NCBI GenBank assembly: GCA_903881565.1
Contig: CAIRTR010000121.1
Coordinates: 1 to 54,413 of the forward strand
Length of the DNA stretch: 54,413 bases
DNA from: Oligoflexia bacterium
Lineage (GTDB): Bacteria; Bdellovibrionota; UBA1018
Reading direction: 5' to 3'
The notes under the pieces were generated by a model, which saw nothing but the letters and a program-made list of their open reading frames with translations, was not told where the DNA came from and made no database searches. Made by a program: the position numbers and the translations under genes. Below, in pieces: positions 51,487 through 54,413 of the stretch. Positions within the stretch are counted from its first letter, which is position 1; each line of letters begins with the position of its first letter.

Positions 51487-52317
51487 GTGATCATTTGTGG
51501 TTTCATAGCTTGGCGTAAATTTTCGGTCCTTGGGATGTTCGCGCTTAAGGGTGCGGGTTTGGCTAGGGCAGGGGACGATCCTCCGCCCCCATTATCGGTC
51601 GCGCAAGCCGCAGACCAAGACGCCGCTGCGATCATACAACAATTTAGTGAAATCCGAGTGGGAATTACTAAGGCTCCCGGCAACGGACATCAAGCGTGCG
51701 CTGTCATGGTGATGAAGAGATTGAGGGAGTTGGGGTTTAATGGTTACTTCGAGGTTTTTTATGACCCCGCCGTTAAAGCGAAACTTGAATTCCTGCTTCC
51801 AGGATTCAAACCCGAAGGCCCAGCGGTTCAAACGTTAACCGGGTTGGGCCGCCTCACTGTTGTTGAATGGAAAGAGGGTTGGCTAAGAGGTTCCTCAACA
51901 GGATTGGATGCGCAAGCCACGGCGGCCGGAAAAAAACATATGGCTCTTGGAATTATGGGCGGAGATGACCTTACTATTACACCCGAGCAACTTAATGTTG
52001 ATGGCCTAATCAGAGTTCAACCAACAGGATACGCGGCAGGCACAATCGCTTTGCAAGGACAGATTCCGGACATTTTGAAAAGGCTTGGAAGCGCGGAGCA
52101 CCTTCTGACACATGTGAAAACGATAGAGTTTTCAAGCGCGAAAGAGCTTCTTCAAAAAGAGATGGGACAGACACCTAAATACAAGCGGCCAGACAAAGTG
52201 AGTGTGACATTAAGTGAAGCGAAAAAATACTTTGAGACGAAGCTAAAGATAGATTCGGCTCCTCGCGCCGGACACTATCTTCAAGAGAAGTTGATAATAC
52301 TCATGGAGGTCCGGTGA
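51487..52317 (+). CDS. Probable secreted protein with GxGHQ motif, unknown function
   Basis: 276 residues from a GTG at 51487. An in-frame ATG at 51535 is the alternative; neither has a clear Shine-Dalgarno site, and a stop lies at 51478. The first 28 residues end in LARA and may be a signal peptide. The core has a beta-strand plus glycine loop (EIRVGITKAPGNGHQ, Gly65-Gln69), then a helix and strand (MKRLRELGF, FEVFYD). This recalls the N-terminal Rossmann half of GT-B glycosyltransferases, but I do not recognise the family. The next gene starts 2 bp after its stop, so the two are probably an operon. Confidence 0.6.
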   Translation: MIICGFIAWRKFSVLGMFALKGAGLARAGDDPPPPLSVAQAADQDAAAIIQQFSEIRVGITKAPGNGHQACAVMVMKRLRELGFNGYFEVFYDPAVKAKLEFLLPGFKPEGPAVQTLTGLGRLTVVEWKEGWLRGSSTGLDAQATAAGKKHMALGIMGGDDLTITPEQLNVDGLIRVQPTGYAAGTIALQGQIPDILKRLGSAEHLLTHVKTIEFSSAKELLQKEMGQTPKYKRPDKVSVTLSEAKKYFETKLKIDSAPRAGHYLQEKLIILMEVR

Positions 52318-52319
52318 AG

Positions 52320-53339
52320 ATGGGCCTCTTTTTTAAGTTGCGGCTTGCTGTCTTGCTCGTTCTGTTTGCACAAGCCCTCCAGCCATTTGGGGCATATGGC
52401 GAGAACACAAATAAGATTGAGATCTACCGAATACCCATAGCACCGGTTTTTGCAGCCCTGGATACGCTTGTGAGAACCAGGCAAGGCATGCCAGTAGGTC
52501 AGGCTGTTAGAAAGGAGCTGGATGAACGCAAAGGGGAACTCGCCCTTTGGGTTGCCTATATCGGGACGACAGTCATCGCCTCACAATTGTTGGCGTCCGA
52601 TCAGGCAGCACTCATCTCGAGAGCGGAGAGTTCGGCGACTCAGCCTATTCTTAAAGTTCTTAATGTTTTGGCTCCAAGCCAGAAGGGGGACGAGGGCTTC
52701 TTTTCGTGGGACACAGCGTTTTTGAAAAAGAGGTTTGGGAAGGGCGTGCAAGAGATCTCTGTTGAGTCTGGAGATGATTTAATTGCCCAGTTAAGGGGTC
52801 TCGAAAAAAGCGGAAGCAAATTTGATCTCGTTCAGTTCACGATGCATGGTTTGGCCGGGCACCCTAGTTTCAAAAAGGGTCCGAGCTTCAGCAAGCGACA
52901 CCTAGAAGAGCTCAGCCGGATATCTTTGATCAACCAGGATGGTGCAGTGGTCTTTGGTTCTTGCAATATTGCGAGCAAATTGCCGATTGCTGGAAACGGG
53001 GATGTCTTTATGGAAAGCGTGGGTCATGCACTTCTCCCACGAGGAGGAAGGGTAATTGCCTCAAAATACCCAATTTATGCGGGCTCCTATGTAAGCAAAG
53101 GTACCGTCGCTTCGCGAAGCAAAGACTTTTGGAGGGGTGTTACTAAAGGCAGAAACATTTTGGAAGCTGCCCAGCTTCTAATGGGCAATCCACTTTTTGT
53201 TGCGAGCTTAGCACAAGCAACATGGGGTGGCAGGCCGGAGGCGGTTGTAGAGAAGAAAATTCTACCTGAAGCGATGCGGCCGAAAAGCACTCGATCGAAG
53301 TGTCTGGTGAACGGACTGCGGAGACTCACAGGGATGTGA
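52320..53339 (+). CDS. Secreted caspase/CHAT-like (clan CD) predicted cysteine protease
   Basis: 339 residues from the ATG at 52320, with GGAGGT 9 bases upstream; a GTG at 52314 is too close to it. A signal peptide (LRLAVLLVLFAQAL, then AYG) predicts export. The C-terminal half has the two blocks typical of clan CD peptidases. A hydrophobic strand ends in His-Gly (DLVQFTMHGLAG, His176). About 39 residues on, a second strand ends in Cys (GAVVFGSCNIAS, Cys215). The following GGRVIAS resembles DUF4347/CHAT-like proteins (GCN-A ... AS). Substrate and target are unknown. It may instead be an inactive relative. Confidence 0.68.
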   Translation: MGLFFKLRLAVLLVLFAQALQPFGAYGENTNKIEIYRIPIAPVFAALDTLVRTRQGMPVGQAVRKELDERKGELALWVAYIGTTVIASQLLASDQAALISRAESSATQPILKVLNVLAPSQKGDEGFFSWDTAFLKKRFGKGVQEISVESGDDLIAQLRGLEKSGSKFDLVQFTMHGLAGHPSFKKGPSFSKRHLEELSRISLINQDGAVVFGSCNIASKLPIAGNGDVFMESVGHALLPRGGRVIASKYPIYAGSYVSKGTVASRSKDFWRGVTKGRNILEAAQLLMGNPLFVASLAQATWGGRPEAVVEKKILPEAMRPKSTRSKCLVNGLRRLTGM

Positions 53340-53354
53340 TGACGCAAACTTTAA

Positions 53355-53379
53355 CCAAAAGGTGGGGACTACCTTTTGG
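53355..53379. terminator. Hairpin between convergent genes
   Basis: A perfect 9-bp stem CCAAAAGGT / ACCTTTTGG (53355-53363 with 53371-53379) around a 7-base loop. It lies 15 bp after the protease-like gene and overlaps the stop codon of the opposite mutase gene. There is no T run, so it may be a weak two-way terminator or an end-protecting hairpin. Confidence 0.45.
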
Positions 53380-53788
53380 GCGCGTTCTTCAGCACGTAAT
53401 CCGTCACTTCTTGCAGCGAAGCCCCCGGCGTAAACACCATGTGCACGCCCTGAGATTTTAGGGTGACGATGTCTTCGTCGGGAATAATTCCACCAACTAA
53501 GAATAGCGCGTCTGTTAAGCCGGCTTTTTTCACGCCCTCAACCACGTCAGGTACAAGCGCATTGTGCGCGCCTGAGAGGATGCTTAAGCCCACGACGTGG
53601 ACATCTTCGTCGATCGCCGCTTTAATGATCATGTCCGGCGTTTGATGAAGGCCGGTGTAAATCACCTCAAACCCTGCATCGCGAAGAGCGCGGGCAATCA
53701 CCTTGGCGCCGCGGTCGTGACCATCCAGGCCGGGCTTAGCAATTAGGACACGAATTTTCTGTGGGCTATTTTGTGGCTTAGTATTCAT
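53369..53788 (-). CDS. Methylmalonyl-CoA mutase, B12-binding subunit
   Basis: A 139-residue stand-alone cobalamin-binding domain. The base-off/His-on motif is KPGLDGHDRGAKV (DxHxxG). The loops LSILSGAH and VGGIIPDED, which cradle the cofactor tail, follow. It works with the catalytic chain encoded just upstream to interconvert methylmalonyl-CoA and succinyl-CoA in propionate metabolism. Its ATG overlaps the stop of the catalytic gene by one base (TAATG). Confidence 0.95.
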   Translation of the reverse strand: MNTKPQNSPQKIRVLIAKPGLDGHDRGAKVIARALRDAGFEVIYTGLHQTPDMIIKAAIDEDVHVVGLSILSGAHNALVPDVVEGVKKAGLTDALFLVGGIIPDEDIVTLKSQGVHMVFTPGASLQEVTDYVLKNAPKR

Positions 53789-54413
53789 TAGAAACTTCCT
53801 CCATCACGATAGATTCCGTAAACGCCGCGGAGAGTATCACAGACCTCTTGAAGCGTAGCGTAAGATTTGACGGCTTCCATGATCGGCTCAACCATATTTT
53901 TGCCGGCTTGCGCAGATTCTTTAACCAAACGCATGGATTGCTCATACGCTTGCGGGGAGCGCTTGCGACGAAGCTCGGCCAATCGCTGGCATTGAGCCTT
54001 TTCCACTGTACGGTCGATGTAGAGGGTTGGAATCGAACTTTTACCTTCTTGGACCTGATACTTATTCACGCCCACCATCACTTTTTGTTTTTGCTCCATC
54101 AGCTTTTGAAACTGATAGGCGCTGTTTGCGATCTCGGCTTGCGGGAAATTCTGTTCAATCGCTTGTGCGATCCCACCCATGTCATCAATACGCTTAATCA
54201 GTGCTAAAGCCTCGCGTTCCATACGATTCGTAAGCGACTCAACGTAGTACGACCCCGCAAGGGGGTCAATGACGTTCGCGACGCCACTTTCTTCAGCAAT
54301 AATTTGCTGAGTCCGCAGCGCAATCATCACCGACGCATCGGTTGGGAGCGCCAGAGTCTCATCCATGCTGTTGGTATGAAGAGAATTCGTGCCGCCCAAA
54401 ATCCCCGCTAACG
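53788..54413 (-). CDS. Methylmalonyl-CoA mutase, catalytic subunit (3' part, cut by window edge)
   Basis: The C-terminal 208 or so codons of the large mutase chain; the frame stays open to the window edge, so the start lies beyond 54413. The visible part begins LAGILGGTNSLHTNSMDETLALPT and continues with RTQQIIAEESGVANVIDPLAGSYYVESLT, both strong family signatures. The chain ends without the B12 domain, which is encoded separately just downstream. It might be an isobutyryl-CoA or ethylmalonyl-CoA mutase; the residues that set specificity are outside the window. Confidence 0.93.
   Translation of the reverse strand, partial: LAGILGGTNSLHTNSMDETLALPTDASVMIALRTQQIIAEESGVANVIDPLAGSYYVESLTNRMEREALALIKRIDDMGGIAQAIEQNFPQAEIANSAYQFQKLMEQKQKVMVGVNKYQVQEGKSSIPTLYIDRTVEKAQCQRLAELRRKRSPQAYEQSMRLVKESAQAGKNMVEPIMEAVKSYATLQEVCDTLRGVYGIYRDGGSF

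Overview
The window is a bacterial chromosome segment that crosses the probable replication origin. It comes from a Gram-negative, respiring organism. The signs are parvulin chaperones of the SurA kind, a BamD-like lipoprotein, a GyrB with the long insertion usual in Gram-negatives, and a complete complex I. The gene content (gyrA/gyrB/recF/dnaN at the origin, split methylmalonyl-CoA mutase, surA-pdxA, GYF-TPR proteins) suggests Bdellovibrionota or a related deltaproteobacterial lineage. That placement is inference and was not tested by any search. No insertion sequence, phage gene or CRISPR array was seen.

Layout. (1) Positions 1-27.8 kb are all on the minus strand: a promoter near 27.8 kb, an 11-subunit complex I-like operon (nuoA2-B2-C2-D2-H2-I2-J2-K2-L2-M2-N2), then 34 bp later a canonical 14-subunit operon (nuoA-N), then a GYF/TPR membrane protein, serS, tRNA-Ser(UGA) and a terminator. 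(2) 27.85-38.4 kb is on the plus strand: mfd, two parvulin isomerases, pdxA, a phosphohexomutase and uvrA. (3) 38.3-50.9 kb is on the minus strand: dnaN, recF, gyrB, fabH, gyrA, a BamD-like lipoprotein and the F0 genes atpQ-atpI-atpB-atpE, ending at a strong terminator, with a separate secreted protein beyond it. (4) 50.9-51.5 kb is non-coding and looks like oriC. (5) 51.5-53.3 kb is a plus-strand pair of probable secreted proteins of unknown role. (6) 53.4-54.4 kb holds the two halves of methylmalonyl-CoA mutase, the catalytic one cut by the window edge.

The main discovery is the upstream nuo operon. Its reading frames are intact and tightly overlapped, and it keeps every cysteine needed for clusters N2, N6a and N6b. 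Yet by-eye comparison with the adjacent canonical copy shows it has lost nearly all residues that make complex I a quinone-reducing ion pump. These include both quinone-head residues of NuoD (His and Tyr, each now Pro), both NuoK glutamates (each now Gln), most of the Glu/Lys network of NuoL, NuoM and NuoN, and the acidic residues of NuoA and NuoH. This looks like a repurposed, pump-silent complex I paralogue made alongside the working enzyme. It lacks NuoE, NuoF and NuoG.

Other points of interest are an origin with a DnaA box, GC stretch and DnaA-trio array next to dnaN but no dnaA beside it; a secreted caspase/CHAT-like protein with a His-Gly and Cys dyad; a UvrA without most of its insertion domain; an F0 c subunit with a signal peptide and a Na+-type ligand set; and fabH placed between gyrB and gyrA.
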